From NCBI RefSeq assembly GCF_019263705.2, contig NZ_JADQDK010000001.1, forward strand, positions 4,092,001 to 4,156,000: DNA of 64,000 nucleotides. The letters run 5' to 3'. The stretch's first letter is position 1. Each line of letters begins with the position of its first letter. Positions 26,694 to 34,080 of this stretch are shown piece by piece. Origin of the DNA: Pseudonocardia abyssalis (lineage in GTDB: Bacteria; Actinomycetota; Actinomycetes; Mycobacteriales; Pseudonocardiaceae). The position numbers and the translations under genes were made by a program. The notes below the pieces were generated by a model. That model was not told the DNA's origin, searched no databases, and saw nothing but the letters and a program-made list of their open reading frames with translations.

Positions 26694-27500
26694 ATGGCCC
26701 GGCTCCCGCGCATCCCGTACGAGACCGAGTTGCTGCGCCTGCAGGGCGAGCTGGTCCAGATGCAGGAGTGGGTACGGACGACCGGCGCACGGCTCGTCGT
26801 CGTGTTCGAGGGGCGGGACGCCGCGGGCAAGGGCGGGGCGATCAAGCGGGTCGCGGAGTACCTCAACCCGCGCATCTGCCGGATCGTGGCGCTGCCCGCG
26901 CCGTCGGAGCGCGAGCGCACGCAGTGGTACTTCCAGCGCTACACCGAGCACCTCCCGGCCGCCGGCGAGATCGTGCTGCTGGACCGCAGCTGGTACAACC
27001 GCGCCGGCGTCGAGCGCGTCATGGGGTTCTGCACCCCCGGGGAGCACGCCCGCTTCCTGCGCCAGGCACCGGTGTTCGAGGACCTGCTCGTCGAGGACGG
27101 GATCCTGCTCCGCAAGTACTGGTTCTCCGTCAGCGACGGCGAGCAGGAGCGTCGCTTCCGGGGCCGGATGAAGGACCCGATGCGACAGTGGAAGCTGTCG
27201 CCGATGGACCTCGAATCGATCACCCGCTGGGAGGACTACTCGCGGGCGAAGGACGAGATGTTCGCCCACACCGACACCGCGTCGTCGCCCTGGAACGTCG
27301 TCGAGGCCGAGGACAAGCGCCGCGCCCGGATCAACATGATCGCCCACCTGCTGGCCAGCGTGCCCTGGGAACCGATCCCGGGCCGGAGGCTGAAGCTGCC
27401 CAGGCGGCCGCCGCAGCGCGGTTACGAGCGCCCGCCACGGGAGCGGTTCCACGAGGTGCCCGACCACGCGGCCACGCTGCCCGCCGGCGGGCCCGGATGA
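26694..27500 (+). CDS. ppk2: Polyphosphate kinase 2
   Basis: The 268-residue PPK2-family kinase transfers phosphate between polyphosphate and nucleotides. It carries Walker A GRDAAGKGG (40-48), the lid segment ERTQWYFQRYTEHLP and Walker B LLDRSWYNRAGVERVMGF. The length matches single-domain class I enzymes, which favour NDP phosphorylation, though class cannot be fixed by eye. Its TGA overlaps the phosphatase ATG (ATGA), so the two are translationally coupled. An energy or stringency link is inferred. Confidence 0.93.
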   Translation: MARLPRIPYETELLRLQGELVQMQEWVRTTGARLVVVFEGRDAAGKGGAIKRVAEYLNPRICRIVALPAPSERERTQWYFQRYTEHLPAAGEIVLLDRSWYNRAGVERVMGFCTPGEHARFLRQAPVFEDLLVEDGILLRKYWFSVSDGEQERRFRGRMKDPMRQWKLSPMDLESITRWEDYSRAKDEMFAHTDTASSPWNVVEAEDKRRARINMIAHLLASVPWEPIPGRRLKLPRRPPQRGYERPPRERFHEVPDHAATLPAGGPG

Positions 27501-28660
27501 CGCGCCGGACCCTGCTCGGCCGCATCGACGCGGCCGCCCCCGTCGACGCGATCGACGTGGCCGAGAGCGAGCTCGGCGACGTGATCGGCGCGCGCGACGT
27601 CAACCTGCTGATCGCCGACTACTCCGGCCGGTACGTGGTGCGCTTCGACCGGTCGAGCTGGGCCCGCGCAGGCACGCGGCGCCGCGGCGAGGAGGTCGCG
27701 GAGACGATAACCCTCGCCGGCAGCGTGTACGAGAAGGTACTGCGGGCACAGATCACCGACGTGCGCGAGCAGCACGACGGCGTCGTGGTGACGGTGCCGG
27801 TCACCGTCCGCGGCGACGCGATCGGCGTACTGGAGCTGTGGCTCCCCCATGCGCCCGGTGACGCCGCACTCACCGAGATCGACGAGGTCGCGCAGGCGTT
27901 CGGGTACGTCGTCGTGGCCAACCGCCGTTACACCGACCTGTTCGAGTGGGGCCAGCGCACCGCCCCGTTCACCCTCGCCGCGGAGATCCAGCGGCGACTG
28001 CTGCCCGACGCGTTCAGCCTCGACGCCGAGGAGTTCAGCCTCGCGGCGTGGCTGGAGCCGGCCAGCACCGTCGGCGGCGACACGTTCGACTACGCGCTCG
28101 ACCGCGACACCCTGCACCTGTCGATCACCGACGCCGTCGGCAACGACGTGCGCGCGGCACTGCTGGCCACCGTGCTGGTGAGCAGCCTGCGCAACGGACG
28201 CCGACGCAACCTGGACCTGCAGGAACAGGTCGACACGGCCAACGACGCGCTGACCGAGCACTCCCCCGTCGGCGAGTTCGTGACCGGCCAGGTCGCCCGG
28301 ATCGACCTCGCGACGGGCCGCGCGACCCTCGTCAACGCCGGGCACCCGTTCCCGATCCTGCTGCGCGACGGGCGGGTGTCGGAGGTGGAGCTCGACATCG
28401 ACCTGCCGTTCGGGCTCTACGCCGGGTCCCACCACGGTGTGCAGGAGATCGCGCTGCGCCCCGGTGACCGGTTGCTGTTCGTCACCGACGGCGTGCTCGA
28501 CCGCAACAGCGCCCACGTCGACGTGCCCGCGGTGCTCGGCACGACGGTCGACCTGCACCCGCGCGAGGTCGTGCGCGCGCTCAGCGACTCCGTCATCGAG
28601 GCGACCGGCGGCGCGCTCAAGGACGACTCGACGGTGTTGTGCCTGGACTGGCGGGGTTGA
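27497..28660 (+). CDS. GAF-like/PP2C (SpoIIE-type) protein phosphatase
   Basis: This 387-residue cytosolic protein has an N-terminal GAF-like sensor (about 15-150) and a linker containing the LAAEIQRRLLPD motif typical of RsbU-class phosphatases. The C-terminal SpoIIE PP2C domain shows metal-binding Asp residues in TVGGDTFDY, DAVGNDVRAALLA and LFVTDGVLDRN. Such enzymes dephosphorylate anti-anti-sigma factors; no sigma, kinase or STAS gene adjoins it, so its partner is elsewhere. ATG start inside the ppk2 stop. Its own stop overlaps the -35 of the arsR promoter. Confidence 0.88.
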   Translation: MTRRTLLGRIDAAAPVDAIDVAESELGDVIGARDVNLLIADYSGRYVVRFDRSSWARAGTRRRGEEVAETITLAGSVYEKVLRAQITDVREQHDGVVVTVPVTVRGDAIGVLELWLPHAPGDAALTEIDEVAQAFGYVVVANRRYTDLFEWGQRTAPFTLAAEIQRRLLPDAFSLDAEEFSLAAWLEPASTVGGDTFDYALDRDTLHLSITDAVGNDVRAALLATVLVSSLRNGRRRNLDLQEQVDTANDALTEHSPVGEFVTGQVARIDLATGRATLVNAGHPFPILLRDGRVSEVELDIDLPFGLYAGSHHGVQEIALRPGDRLLFVTDGVLDRNSAHVDVPAVLGTTVDLHPREVVRALSDSVIEATGGALKDDSTVLCLDWRG

Positions 28661-28692
28661 CAGGCAAGTAGCTACTTGCCTATAAAGGTCGC
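28657..28692 (+). promoter_or_regulatory. Near-consensus arsR promoter with 20-bp palindromic operator
   Basis: TTGACA (28657-28662) and TATAAA (28681-28686) are separated by 18 bp. The perfect palindrome AGGCAAGTAGCTACTTGCCT (28662-28681) fills that spacer. The -10 ends 6 nt before the GTG of the arsR gene, so the mRNA is probably leaderless and the regulator bound at the palindrome would block RNA polymerase. Confidence 0.8.
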
Positions 28693-28971
28693 GTGGACGC
28701 CGTGTTCAAGGCGATCGGCGACCCGACCAGGCGGGCCGTCCTCGACGAGCTCGTCGACCGCGACGGCCAGACGCTGTTCGAGATCTGCTCACGCCTGACG
28801 ATGAAGCACGGGCTCACGTCGTCGCGGCAGGCGATCTCGCAGCACCTCGCCGTACTGGAGGAGGCCGGCCTGGTCACGACCCGTCGCGAGGGCCGCTACA
28901 AGTTCCACCACCTCGACACCACCCCGCTGCGCTCGATCACCGAGCGCTGGCCGATCCGGGAGCAGTCATGA
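28693..28971 (+). CDS. ArsR-family transcriptional regulator
   Basis: The 92-residue winged-helix repressor has FKAIGDPTRRAVLDELVDRD (first helices) and the recognition helix SSRQAISQHLAVLEEAGLV, then the wing RREGRYKFHHL. The CxC-type metal motif of classical ArsR/SmtB members is absent (its lone Cys is in the EICSRL helix), so it belongs to the non-metal subgroup often paired with VOC or SRPBCC genes. It overlaps the following VOC gene by 4 nt. Likely autorepressor through the palindrome directly upstream. Confidence 0.9.
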   Translation: MDAVFKAIGDPTRRAVLDELVDRDGQTLFEICSRLTMKHGLTSSRQAISQHLAVLEEAGLVTTRREGRYKFHHLDTTPLRSITERWPIREQS

Positions 28972-29360
28972 TCCGCATCACCGTCACCAGCGTGTTCGTC
29001 GACGACCAGGACAAGGCGCTCGCCTTCTACACCGACGTGCTCGGGTTCGTGAAGAAGCACGACGTCCCGATGGGCGAGTACCGCTGGCTCACCGTCGTCT
29101 CCGCGAAGGACCCCGAGGGCACCGAGCTGCTGCTGGAGCCATCCGCGCACCCGGCCGCCACCCCGTTCAAGGAGGCGCTGGTGGCCGACGGCATCCCGTT
29201 CACCTCCTTCGGCGTCGACGACGTGCACGCGGAGTTCGAGCGGCTCAGCGCGGCCGGGGTGCGGTTCGTGCAGGAACCGGCCGACATGGGGCCGGTCACC
29301 GTGGCCACGCTCGACGACACCTGCGGCAACCTCATCCAGATCGCGACCATGAACGGGTGA
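28968..29360 (+). CDS. VOC family protein (glyoxalase-like)
   Basis: This 130-residue vicinal-oxygen-chelate protein has two beta-alpha-beta-beta-beta modules (FVDDQDKALAFYTDVLGF; TSFGVDDVHAEFERLSAAG) and a C-terminal strand DDTCGNLIQIATM. Enzyme activity and metal cannot be assigned; relatives include glyoxalases, dioxygenases and antibiotic-binding proteins. The start ATG is coupled to the arsR stop, so it is almost certainly the target of that regulator. Confidence 0.88.
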   Translation: MIRITVTSVFVDDQDKALAFYTDVLGFVKKHDVPMGEYRWLTVVSAKDPEGTELLLEPSAHPAATPFKEALVADGIPFTSFGVDDVHAEFERLSAAGVRFVQEPADMGPVTVATLDDTCGNLIQIATMNG

Positions 29361-29369
29361 CCGGGCTGG

Positions 29370-29375
29370 TACGGT
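29370..29375 (+). promoter_or_regulatory. -10 element of the DAHP synthase leader transcript
   Basis: TACGGT ends exactly 6 nt before the GTG of the leader peptide at 29382, the spacing expected for a leaderless transcript. No clear -35 is seen. Confidence 0.5.
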
Positions 29376-29381
29376 CGCCCC

Positions 29382-29447
29382 GTGCAGCGCCAGTACTGGT
29401 TTACCGATCCGGCCCGTGTGGGGTCGGCGGTCGAACCGCTGCGCTGA
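29382..29447 (+). CDS. Leader peptide with Tyr-Trp-Phe codons
   Basis: A 21-codon open frame from GTG 29382 to TGA 29445-29447 begins MQRQYWFTDPAR. Tyr, Trp and Phe codons are consecutive at 29394-29402, and these are the three end products of the pathway begun by the DAHP synthase encoded 80 nt downstream. The start is 6 nt after a TACGGT -10 hexamer. The peptide itself probably has no function; ribosome stalling at the aromatic codons would set the fold of the RNA that follows. The frame is too short for ordinary gene calling. Confidence 0.75.
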   Translation: MQRQYWFTDPARVGSAVEPLR

Positions 29448-29513
29448 CCTCCTCCCCACGAGCCGGATCGAACGGCTCGGACGGGGACTTCTCGGCGGGC
29501 CGCTCCCCGGAGC
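29418..29513 (+). promoter_or_regulatory. Candidate four-segment attenuator before DAHP synthase
   Basis: Segment 1 GTGGGG (29418-29423) can pair with segment 2 CCCCAC (29454-29459). Segment 2 CGAGCCG (29459-29465) pairs perfectly with segment 3 CGGCTCG (29473-29479). Segment 3 CGGGGA (29482-29487) pairs with segment 4 TCCCCG (29504-29509). A small hairpin GCTCC/GGAGC (29502-29513) abuts the AAGGA ribosome site. A ribosome stalled at Tyr-Trp-Phe favours 2:3; one that reaches the stop at 29447 masks segment 2 and favours 3:4. There is no T-run, so segment 4 could act on termination or on translation. Confidence 0.6.
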
Positions 29514-29527
29514 AAGGACCGCCTCCC

Positions 29528-30601
29528 GTGCTCACCGTTCCCGCACTCGACGCGCACCGCACCACGCGCGTCAGCCCGCTGATCTCACCGTCGCTGCTGC
29601 GCCACGACCTCCCGGTCTCCGAGACCGTCGCCGACACCGTGACGCGGGCCCGCGCCCAGGTCGTCGACGTCCTCGACGGCCTCGACGACCGCCTGCTCGT
29701 CGTCGTCGGCCCCTGCTCGATCCACGACCCGGCCGCCGGGCTCGACTACGCCCACCGGCTCACCGCGGTCGCCGCCCGCCACGAGGGTGAGCTGCGGATC
29801 GTCATGCGCACCTACTTCGAGAAGCCGCGCTCGACCGTCGGGTGGAAGGGCCTGATCAACGACCCACACCTCGACGGCACGTTCGACGTGAACGCCGGAC
29901 TCCGGACCGCGCGCCGCCTGCTCCTCGAGATCTCCGCGCTCGGGCTGCCAGTGGGCTGCGAGTTCCTCGACCCGATCACGCCGCAGTACCTGGCCGACGT
30001 CGTGAGCTGGGGGTCGATCGGCGCGCGGACGGCGGCGAGCCAGGTGCACCGCCAGCTGTGCAGCGGGCTGTCGATGCCGGTGGGGATCAAGAACGGCACC
30101 GACGGGGACGTGCAGGTCGCCGTCGACGGGGTGGGCGCGGCGGCCGCGAGCCACGTGTTCATGGGCATCAACCCCGACGGCCTCGCCGCCCTGATCACCA
30201 CCGCGGGCAACCCCGACTGCCACGTCATCCTGCGCGGCGGCTCCGGCGGCCCCAACCACGACACCGACTCGGTGACGGCCGCGCTCGCACGGATGCGCAA
30301 GGCCGGGCTGCCCGAGCGCGTGATCGTCGACGCCAGCCACGCCAACAGCGGCAAGGACCACGTGCGGCAGGCCGGGGTGGCCCGCGAGGTCGCCACCCGG
30401 ATCGCCGGCGGGGAGCGCGGCGTCGTGGGCGTGATGCTGGAGAGCTTCCTCGTCGGTGGACGCCAGGAGCTCGGGGCCGACATGACCTACGGGCAGTCGG
30501 TCACCGACGCCTGCATGGGCTGGGACACCACCGCCGAAGTCCTGGACGAGCTGGCGTCGGCCGTGGCGGGGCGTCGGGGCCGGTCGTCCGTCACGGGGTG
30601 A
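29528..30601 (+). CDS. aroG: 3-deoxy-7-phosphoheptulonate (DAHP) synthase, class I
   Basis: This 357-residue cytosolic enzyme condenses phosphoenolpyruvate and erythrose 4-phosphate, the first step of aromatic amino acid synthesis. The AroF/G/H class is shown by LLVVVGPCSIHDP, MRTYFEKPRSTVGWKGLINDPHL split over residues 92-115, GARTAASQVHRQLCSGLSMPVG, GIKNGTDG and VIVDASHANSGKDH. Many actinobacteria rely instead on the class II enzyme, so this is possibly a second isozyme. GTG start with AAGGA upstream. It sits behind the Tyr-Trp-Phe leader, implying attenuation control. Its 3' end overlaps an opposing gene by 115 bp. Symbol is by class only. Confidence 0.93.
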   Translation: MLTVPALDAHRTTRVSPLISPSLLRHDLPVSETVADTVTRARAQVVDVLDGLDDRLLVVVGPCSIHDPAAGLDYAHRLTAVAARHEGELRIVMRTYFEKPRSTVGWKGLINDPHLDGTFDVNAGLRTARRLLLEISALGLPVGCEFLDPITPQYLADVVSWGSIGARTAASQVHRQLCSGLSMPVGIKNGTDGDVQVAVDGVGAAAASHVFMGINPDGLAALITTAGNPDCHVILRGGSGGPNHDTDSVTAALARMRKAGLPERVIVDASHANSGKDHVRQAGVAREVATRIAGGERGVVGVMLESFLVGGRQELGADMTYGQSVTDACMGWDTTAEVLDELASAVAGRRGRSSVTG

Positions 30602-30867
30602 CCGACCCCGGCGACCGGGGCCGGCACGGTGTGCAGCCGGACCACCCGTACCGAGACGCTCTGCAGTTCCTCGTCCCGCAGCCCTCGCAGGACCTGGTCG
30701 GCCTCGTGGACGGCCTGCTCGGCGCCCAGCGGGCCGTAGGCGTCGATCTCGTGGGTGACGCGGTCGGCCACGGTGACGACGTAGGCCGTGCAGTCGTCGA
30801 GCTCGGTCGTCAGCGAGGCCAGTACGTCCGGCCAGTCGTCCGGCCGCCTCGACCGGTGGGCGGTCAC
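30487..30867 (-). CDS. Hypothetical protein coupled to the sortase gene
   Basis: This is a 126-residue protein of unrecognised family. The first 85 residues look structured (PDDWPDVLASLTTELDDCTAYVV and EIDAYGPLGAEQAVHEADQVL); the last 40 are Arg/Ser/Thr-rich and are encoded antisense to the end of the DAHP synthase gene. The GTG start overlaps the sortase TGA (GTGA), which supports real translation. The 115-bp antisense overlap is unusually long, so the true functional part may be the N-terminal two thirds. Confidence 0.6.
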   Translation of the reverse strand: MTAHRSRRPDDWPDVLASLTTELDDCTAYVVTVADRVTHEIDAYGPLGAEQAVHEADQVLRGLRDEELQSVSVRVVRLHTVPAPVAGVGHPVTDDRPRRPATADASSSRTSAVVSQPMQASVTDCP

Positions 30868-31511
30868 GCCGGGACGGTGTCGAGCAGGGTCGCGTAGACG
30901 ACGACGTTCGACTCGTAGTGGCCGGCCACGGGATCGAACTCACCGCCGCAGGTCACCAGCCGCAGGTCCCGCGACCCGGCGGACGTGTAGACCCGCCGGG
31001 CCGGGAACTCCTCCTTCGGGTACGTCTCGACCGACCCGACCGCGAACCGCGCCACGGTCCCGTCGGCCAGCCCCACGTCCACCTGGTCGCCCGCCTCCAG
31101 GGAGCGCAGGCGGAAGAACACGGCCGGACCGGTGGTGGAGTCGACGTGCCCGAGGATGACGGAGGCCCCGACCTGACCGGGTGTGGGCCCGAGGTCGAAC
31201 CACCCCGCCATGGAGTAGTCGACGGGCACCTCGACGGTCCCGTCGGTGTTGAGCCCCAGCTCCCCCAGCGGGGAGCCGGCCAGCTCGATCGCGGGGATGT
31301 CGAGGCTGACGGGCCGCGACACCGGGACGACGGCGACCGGGACGACGGCCGGAACCGCCGCCGGAGCGGAGGCGTCCCCGGCCGCCGGGACCGGCCGGTC
31401 GAGCACCCACGGCAGCACGACCGCCGCACCGAGCAGCAGGACCAGCCCGGCGGCCACGGCGACCCACCGCTCCCGCCCGATCCGGGGTACCCGCCACCGA
31501 CCGGGCCTCAC
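30864..31511 (-). CDS. Class F sortase
   Basis: The 215-residue membrane-anchored transpeptidase has a single N-terminal helix (about 17-37), an Ala/Val/Pro-rich spacer, then the sortase barrel. Catalytic His122 lies in ILGHVDS and Cys188 in LVTCGGEFD. The C-terminal NVVVYATLL strand is typical of class F. The gene lies 88 bp downstream of a reverse-strand gene encoding a large exported protein ending in FPATG-helix-Arg, its probable substrate. It would join the Thr of that motif to cell-wall peptide. Confidence 0.9.
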   Translation of the reverse strand: MRPGRWRVPRIGRERWVAVAAGLVLLLGAAVVLPWVLDRPVPAAGDASAPAAVPAVVPVAVVPVSRPVSLDIPAIELAGSPLGELGLNTDGTVEVPVDYSMAGWFDLGPTPGQVGASVILGHVDSTTGPAVFFRLRSLEAGDQVDVGLADGTVARFAVGSVETYPKEEFPARRVYTSAGSRDLRLVTCGGEFDPVAGHYESNVVVYATLLDTVPA

Positions 31512-31583
31512 CGGCGTACGCCGGGTCGACGGTCCCGCGGTCGCGTGCAGGCAGGTGCGACGGGCCGCCCGCCCGGCCGGAAC

Positions 31584-31598
31584 CGCCGCCCGGCGGCG
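31584..31598 (-). terminator. GC-rich palindrome after the adhesin gene
   Basis: CGCCGCC and GGCGGCG (31584-31590, 31592-31598) form a tight hairpin beginning 2 bp past the adhesin stop codon. Without a T-run it may slow rather than stop transcription into the sortase gene. Confidence 0.35.
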
Positions 31599-31599
31599 A

Positions 31600-33192
31600 T
31601 CACCGGACGTTCCGGCGACGGTGGAACCGCAGGGCCAGCGCGGTGGAGCCGAGGAGCACCAACCCGCCGGCGAGCACCCAGGCCACGTCGTCGGGGCCGG
31701 CCGTGCCGCCCGCGCCGGTGGCCGGGAAACCGAGCGGGACCACGACGTCGGAACCGGATCCGTTGCCCCCGGTCACGCCGCCGTCACCGCCGCCGCTACC
31801 GGAACCGCTCCCGGCGGCCGGGGTGGTCACGTCCCCCCGGTCCTCGGAGTCACCGTTGTCGGTGTCGTCGCCGTTCTCGACACCTTCGCCGCTGCCGGAG
31901 TCCTCACCGTTGTCGACGCCCTCGCCGTTGTCGGAGTTGTCCTCGTCACCGGGAACGTCGGACTCATCAGAGTCTCCGGGGTTGCCCGGGTTTCCGGGGT
32001 TGCCCGGGTTTCCGGGGTTACCGGGGCTTCCAGGGTTGCCCGGGTTACCGGGGTTGCCCGGGTTACCGGGGCTTCCAGGGTTGCCCGGGTTTCCGGGGTT
32101 GCCCGGGTTTCCGGGGTTGCCCGGGTTTCCGGGGTTGCCCGGGTTACCGGGGTTGCCCGGGTTACCGGGGTTGCCCGGGTTCCCAGGATTGCCCGGGTTC
32201 CCAGGATTGCCCGGGTTCCCAGGATTGCCGGGGTTGCCGGGGTTGCCCGTCGTCGTCGTCGGCGGGGCCGTGGTCGTCGTCGGCGGGGCCGTCGTGGTCG
32301 TCGTCGGCGGGGCCGTGGTCGTCGTCGGCGGGGCCGTCGTGGTCGTCGTCGGCGGGGCCGTCGTGGTCGTCGTCGGCGGGGCCGTCGTGGTCGTCGTCGG
32401 CGGGGCCGTCGTCGTGGTCGGCGGCGTCGTGGTCGGCTCGGGAGCGGGGGTGGCCGCGCAGCCCGTCCGGTTGATCACGTTGTTGTCGAGGGTGACGGCG
32501 CCGTTGCGGGCGAGCAGACGGCCCTGCACGGTCGCGCCGGTGTTGGCGGAGATCGAGGTCAGCGCCATGACCGTTCCGCGGAACGTGGTGCCGGTACCCA
32601 GCGTCGCGGAGCTGCCGACCTGCCAGAACACGTTGCAGGCGTTCGCGCCGTTGATGAGGGCGACCGTGCTGTTCGACGCGGTGATCAGGGTGGAACCTGC
32701 CTGGAAGACGAACACCGCGCCGGGGTCCCCCTGGGCGTCCAGGGTCACGGTGCCGGTCAGGCCCAGCGGTCCGGCGTCGCCGTACACACCCGCGACGAAC
32801 GTCTGCCCGCCGAGCTCGGTGCCCGACGCGGCGTCGCGGGGCTGACCGGCCGCGTTGTCGTAGGCGATCGTCAGGTCCGACTGGGCCTGCAGCGCGACGG
32901 AGTTGGCGACCTGCTGCGTGCCGCCGCTGACCAGACCGGGCGGGAACCCGGTCACGGCGGAGCCCGGGCTGAGTCCGAGGTCACCGGACACCTGGGTCGG
33001 ACCGGTGTTGGTCACGGTCGAGCCCGCGAGCACGGCGAAGCTCGCCGCGGTGCCGAGCGGCACCGCCGTCGCGGCCAGCGCGGTACCCGCGGCCAGCAGC
33101 ATCAGCGTGGTCACGAGCAGCGCGACGGTGGCCGTGACGGCGGCACCGATGCGGGCCCGTCTCGTGCCGGCCGGCGGCACGGGTTGGTTCAT
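31600..33192 (-). CDS. Ice-binding-domain (DUF3494) cell-wall adhesin with collagen-like stalk
   Basis: This is a 530-residue exported wall protein. Residues 1-40 are a signal peptide ending GTALA. Residues 42-245 form a DUF3494/ice-binding-like beta-solenoid ([48 protein letters not shown]). Residues 254-314 are Thr-rich repeats (TTTTAPP) and 315-405 are about 30 Gly-Asn/Ser-Pro triplets resembling a collagen-like stalk. An Asp/Glu/Asn-rich region follows. The C-terminus is a sorting signal: FPATG near 486, a hydrophobic helix and an Arg-rich tail. The domain in non-polar bacteria more likely mediates adhesion than ice binding. ATG 33192; GTG 33201 is possible. Confidence 0.88.
   Translation of the reverse strand: MNQPVPPAGTRRARIGAAVTATVALLVTTLMLLAAGTALAATAVPLGTAASFAVLAGSTVTNTGPTQVSGDLGLSPGSAVTGFPPGLVSGGTQQVANSVALQAQSDLTIAYDNAAGQPRDAASGTELGGQTFVAGVYGDAGPLGLTGTVTLDAQGDPGAVFVFQAGSTLITASNSTVALINGANACNVFWQVGSSATLGTGTTFRGTVMALTSISANTGATVQGRLLARNGAVTLDNNVINRTGCAATPAPEPTTTPPTTTTAPPTTTTTAPPTTTTTAPPTTTTTAPPTTTTAPPTTTTTAPPTTTTAPPTTTTGNPGNPGNPGNPGNPGNPGNPGNPGNPGNPGNPGNPGNPGNPGNPGNPGNPGNPGNPGSPGNPGNPGNPGNPGSPGNPGNPGNPGNPGNPGDSDESDVPGDEDNSDNGEGVDNGEDSGSGEGVENGDDTDNGDSEDRGDVTTPAAGSGSGSGGGDGGVTGGNGSGSDVVVPLGFPATGAGGTAGPDDVAWVLAGGLVLLGSTALALRFHRRRNVR
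31978..32248 (-). repeat. 9-bp coding minisatellite (Gly-Asn/Ser-Pro triplets)
   Basis: About 30 tandem 9-bp units encode the collagen-like stalk of the adhesin. Units differ at silent positions in a patchwork, which points to repeated unequal exchange and likely length variation between strains. Confidence 0.85.
32250..32430 (-). repeat. Thr/Pro-rich coding repeats of the adhesin
   Basis: Seven or so units of 18-21 bp encode TTTTAPP or TTTTTAPP. They form a flexible, probably glycosylated spacer between the folded domain and the collagen-like stalk. Confidence 0.8.
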
Positions 33193-33570
33193 GGTGGGCA
33201 CGTCGTCTCCAGACAGGGGTCGGCCACCCCGTCCAGGGCGTGCCGAGATGAGCCGGCGGGCGCGCCGGAAGGGGATGTGCGCCGCGGAGGCGGCGGGGAG
33301 CGGCCTCGAGCAGCCGGGGACACGTCGCACCGGGACGCGTGCGGCCTCGGGGGCCGCGGGCCGGGCGTCCGGACGACGTGATGGCGTCACCGACGCCGGT
33401 GACGGCCTGTACGCTCACGCGACCGAGTGATCGACCCGTGACCGTCTTCTATTGCTTGACAAACAACAGCCTGCGCCTTGCACTACGGTCTGTCAAGCGG
33501 TGATGCACCAAGCGTCAAGGGCGACGGCCGGTCGACTGTGAGCGAGTCCCACGAGGAGCGAGGCCGACGC
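33193..33570. promoter_or_regulatory. Intergenic control region between adhesin and HTH genes
   Basis: The 378-bp region has a local drop in GC around 33440-33500. TTGACA occurs on the + strand at 33456-33461 and on the - strand at 33491-33496, as an inverted CTTGACA/TGTCAAG pair separated by 29 bp. A further GTCAAG lies at 33514-33519. The two -35-like boxes face each other and point toward the HTH gene and the adhesin gene respectively. A TACGGT -10-like hexamer lies at 33484-33489. No additional gene is seen. Confidence 0.45.
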
Positions 33571-34080
33571 GTGACGGGACCGACCGGACCGGGCGACGTG
33601 CCGGTGATGCTGAACCAGCTCATCCGCAACCGGATGGCGGAGCACGGCTGGTCCTACACCGACCTCGAGAACCGCTCGGCGCACGCACTCACCCGCGGCC
33701 GGTGGCAGCAACTGGGTTCCGGCACACCGCAGAAGAGGTTCCCCGACCCCGCGTCCCTGACGGTCATCGCCACCGTGCTCGACGTCGACATCACCACCGT
33801 GGTGCTCGCCGCCGCCCGTGCGGTCGGACTGGACGTCCGTTCGCAGGCCAGCGCGCTCGCGGCGCTGCTGCCGGAGGGCACGGAGCGGCTGCCGGACGTC
33901 ATGCGCGACGCCATCCTGGCCCTGGTCCGCGCGGCGGTCGCCGACTCCGCACAGGACCGCGACGGGGCGGTGCCGGCGGCCCGCGCGGCGGACACGGCCG
34001 TCGACTGGCCGAAGTCGGCTGCCCCCTCCCGCCGCCGTCACAACGGCCCAACCGGTGAGCCGCGCGCTGACAGCCGGTGA
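33571..34080 (+). CDS. XRE-like helix-turn-helix protein
   Basis: The 169-residue protein has an N-terminal HTH (LNQLIRNRMAEHGWSYTDLENRS...DPASLTVIATVLDVDITTVVLAAARAVGLDV), resembling Cro/CI-type domains, and a helical, Arg/Ala-rich C-terminus. Start is uncertain: GTG 33571 has GAGGAG 12 nt upstream; GTG 33538 would add 11 residues without a ribosome site. It is divergent from the ice-binding adhesin gene and close to an inverted TGTCAAG repeat it could bind. Confidence 0.7.
   Translation: MTGPTGPGDVPVMLNQLIRNRMAEHGWSYTDLENRSAHALTRGRWQQLGSGTPQKRFPDPASLTVIATVLDVDITTVVLAAARAVGLDVRSQASALAALLPEGTERLPDVMRDAILALVRAAVADSAQDRDGAVPAARAADTAVDWPKSAAPSRRRHNGPTGEPRADSR

Noticed and set aside
31643..32845. 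400-residue + strand frame rich in Gly-Leu-Pro-Gly and Val repeats
   Set aside because: It is the antisense image of the adhesin repeats; the reverse strand has a signal peptide, a folded domain and a sorting signal, and this frame has none.
31246..33381. 711-residue + strand frame opposite the adhesin
   Set aside because: Composition is dominated by Arg/Gly/Val from the complementary repeats, with no recognisable domain.
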